Positions 7,385 through 8,614 of a stretch of 8,614 nucleotides of DNA are shown here, piece by piece. The position numbers and the translations under genes are program-made. The notes under the pieces are model-generated. The model saw nothing but the letters and a program-made list of their open reading frames with translations. It did not search any database and had not been told where the DNA came from. Where the stretch lies: positions 1 to 8,614 of the forward strand of contig JAGTUW010000357.1 in assembly GCA_018224345.1 (NCBI GenBank). The letters run 5' to 3'. Source of the stretch: Bacteroidota bacterium. Lineage in GTDB: Bacteria; Bacteroidota; Ignavibacteria; SZUA-365. Numbering within the stretch: position 1 is the first letter of the stretch; each line of letters begins with the position of its first letter.

Positions 7385-7425
7385 TACTCATAAAGAATCA
7401 TTGCCACGATGCGCTTCAATTTACC

Positions 7426-8208
7426 ATGACACAATCGGCTCGAATCGTATTGCGCTGTACATTGCTGGTCGGCATGCTGCTCTGCTTGTTTGTCACCGAC
7501 GGTCTTGCACAGTACCGGAGAAATCATCACGGGTTCCGTCAGACATACCCCGGGGCGATCGCCATAGGATTCTCGGCGGGGCCGAACTTGAATTTCGGCG
7601 GCAGCGGACCTGCTGTCGCATGCGATTGTGAATTCGACGGAGGCTACGGGATCGGCTACCATGCAGGGATACATGCCGACATTTATGTTAACCGCTTTAT
7701 TGGCTTGCGTTTGCAGGGGTTGTATGAAGATCATTCTTCCACATATGTGAAGAGTATTTCCATAAACGCGTACAGTGAGAATGGTGCGCCGGCAGCTGTT
7801 GATGCTGAGCGACGTGCCGAAGTCGATCTGCAGTACATTTCATCTTCTTTCATGCTGCTATGGTTTACAGGGATGGAAGGGCTGTATTTCCTTGCAGGTG
7901 CGAGCGCAGGTTTTTTCGTTGATGGAAATTTGAGCGATGAGGAATTTATTGTAACGCCAGGCTATGTTTATCCCGGTACGGGAAGCAACAGGCAGATATT
8001 CGGGAACGAGGCCCTGGATGCACAGCAGGATCCGTCACTGCGTGCTGGATTGGTTGTCGGTGCAGGATATGCTCTCGTACTTTCGCGAGGTGTTGCTCTC
8101 ACCCCGGAACTGCAATTCGATTATCCGTTGACAACCGTCGTCGAGGGCAATGCAGAATGGAGTATTCCGACATTGCGGGCAACACTTGGACTCACTATAG
8201 GGTTGTAG
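7426..8208 (+). CDS. Outer-membrane beta-barrel family protein with CDCE motif (copy 2)
   Basis: The protein has 260 residues from the ATG at 7426, which opens a good signal peptide (MTQSARIVLRCTLLVGMLLC and on to DGLA, then QYRR). The frame is open back to 7348, but that longer version overlaps the previous gene and puts a non-signal-like stretch first. Mature strands include GAIAIGFSAGPNLNFGG, GYGIGYHAGIHADIYV, LRLQGLYEDH, MLLWFTGMEGLYFLAGASAG, AGLVVGAGYALVL and a closing LRATLGLTIGL. Cys66-Asp-Cys68-Glu-Phe stands ahead of a Gly-rich strand, as in copy 1. Further shared blocks are GLY..AG/VGP.LG..VD.N, TPG..Y followed by a gap and AL.PEL....PLT. It is therefore a tandem paralogue of the gene before it, though diverged. 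Function is unknown. No terminator is visible before deoC, 27 nt downstream. Confidence 0.8.
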   Translation: MTQSARIVLRCTLLVGMLLCLFVTDGLAQYRRNHHGFRQTYPGAIAIGFSAGPNLNFGGSGPAVACDCEFDGGYGIGYHAGIHADIYVNRFIGLRLQGLYEDHSSTYVKSISINAYSENGAPAAVDAERRAEVDLQYISSSFMLLWFTGMEGLYFLAGASAGFFVDGNLSDEEFIVTPGYVYPGTGSNRQIFGNEALDAQQDPSLRAGLVVGAGYALVLSRGVALTPELQFDYPLTTVVEGNAEWSIPTLRATLGLTIGL

Positions 8209-8235
8209 CCTGATGAAGTGTATGGTGATTCGATT

Positions 8236-8614
8236 ATGAATGAGACACTCCCAAACGATGCATCGCTTGCCCGTATGATTGATCATACTCTTCTCAGGCC
8301 TGATGCATGTGAGAGTGACATCATTCAACTTTGCCATGAGGCGAAAACGTATCAATTTGCAACTGTATGTGTGTATCCGAGTTGGGTACAGCTCTGTGTC
8401 GCTGCGCTGAAAGGCAGCACACGTCGTATCTGTACCGTCGTCGGGTTTCCGCACGGTGCAAATCAGACGGACGTCAAGGTGTATGAGACCGACCGGGCAC
8501 TGAAAGACGGAGCGACGGAAGTCGATATGGTCATGCATGTCGGTCGACTTAAACAGGGAGACAGTGCATATGTCGAGCAGGATATTGCACAGGTTGCAGG
8601 TCTTGTTCGGGAAC
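8236..8614 (+). CDS. deoC: Deoxyribose-phosphate aldolase, 3'-truncated by window edge
   Basis: The first 126 codons are visible; the gene runs off the right edge. The enzyme (EC 4.1.2.4) cleaves 2-deoxyribose 5-phosphate to acetaldehyde and glyceraldehyde 3-phosphate in cytosolic deoxynucleoside catabolism. Family motifs are clear: MIDHTLLRP at 14-22, ATVCVYPSWV at about 42-51, TVVGFPHGANQTDVKVYE around 70-88, and the strand with the catalytic aspartate, GATEVDMVMHVGRLKQGD, where D97 corresponds to Asp102 of the E. coli enzyme. The Schiff-base lysine and the second catalytic lysine lie beyond the window. At position 101 this protein has His where most bacterial DeoC sequences have Asn (MVINIG-like), a mild oddity. 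The ATG at 8236 is preferred over a GTG at 8218, which would only add six atypical residues. No Shine-Dalgarno sequence is obvious. It has no evident functional link to the upstream genes. Confidence 0.95.
   Translation, partial: MNETLPNDASLARMIDHTLLRPDACESDIIQLCHEAKTYQFATVCVYPSWVQLCVAALKGSTRRICTVVGFPHGANQTDVKVYETDRALKDGATEVDMVMHVGRLKQGDSAYVEQDIAQVAGLVRE

Noticed and set aside
7348..7425. Longer N-terminus for the second barrel protein starting at 7348
   Set aside because: It overlaps the first barrel gene and would bury the signal peptide that begins at the ATG at 7426.
1..8614. A wholly new defence or mobile system
   Set aside because: VWA, TPR and MoxR-linked genes can occur in defence islands, but the batA-B-C-D-E order, lengths and motifs match the known Bat cluster. 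No integrase, transposase, nuclease, repeats or attachment sites are visible.

Overview
The window carries a Bat (Bacteroides aerotolerance-type) gene cluster on the + strand. In order: the 3' part of a BatD-like membrane protein gene, then batA, batB, batC, batD and batE, two tandem outer-membrane beta-barrel paralogues, and the start of deoC. All genes point the same way and are tightly packed. No RNA genes, CRISPR arrays, insertion sequences or tRNAs were seen. The batA-B-C-D-E order, the BatC and BatE architectures, and the outer-membrane barrel genes point to the Bacteroidota/Chlorobiota (FCB) group. The roughly balanced base composition, the clear Shine-Dalgarno sequences before batA and batC, and the Cys-Asp-Cys barrel family make an Ignavibacteria/Kapabacteria/Chlorobi-type lineage plausible, but this is inference and I cannot name a genus.

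Region 1 (1-6504) is very probably one operon. Junctions are an 8-nt overlap (first gene/batA), 13 nt (batA/batB), 1 nt (batB/batC), 4 nt (batC/batD) and a 4-nt ATGA overlap (batD/batE). BatA and BatB are membrane-anchored von Willebrand A (VWA) proteins with intact MIDAS metal sites. BatC and BatE carry TPR repeats, BatE also has an SH3-like domain, and BatD is a large exported protein with a single membrane span and a cytosolic helical tail. In known Bat loci a MoxR-type AAA+ ATPase and a DUF58 protein usually lie upstream; here they would be outside the left edge. The expected picture is an inner-membrane assembly in which VWA domains and TPR adaptors work with a MoxR ATPase in envelope homeostasis or stress tolerance. 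The biochemical activity of these systems is not established.

Region 2 (6505-8208) has a 97-nt gap with a weak possible promoter, then two 260-residue exported beta-barrel proteins that are clearly paralogues and share a Cys-Asp-Cys-Glu motif. Region 3 (8236 to the right edge) is the N-terminal half of deoxyribose-phosphate aldolase, a housekeeping nucleoside-catabolism enzyme with no evident functional tie to the Bat genes.

The Bat set itself is a known system. The points most worth a second look are the BatD-like paralogue at the head of the cluster, the Gln/Asp/Lys low-complexity tract in BatC with its dense GATC content, and the tandem CDC-motif barrels.
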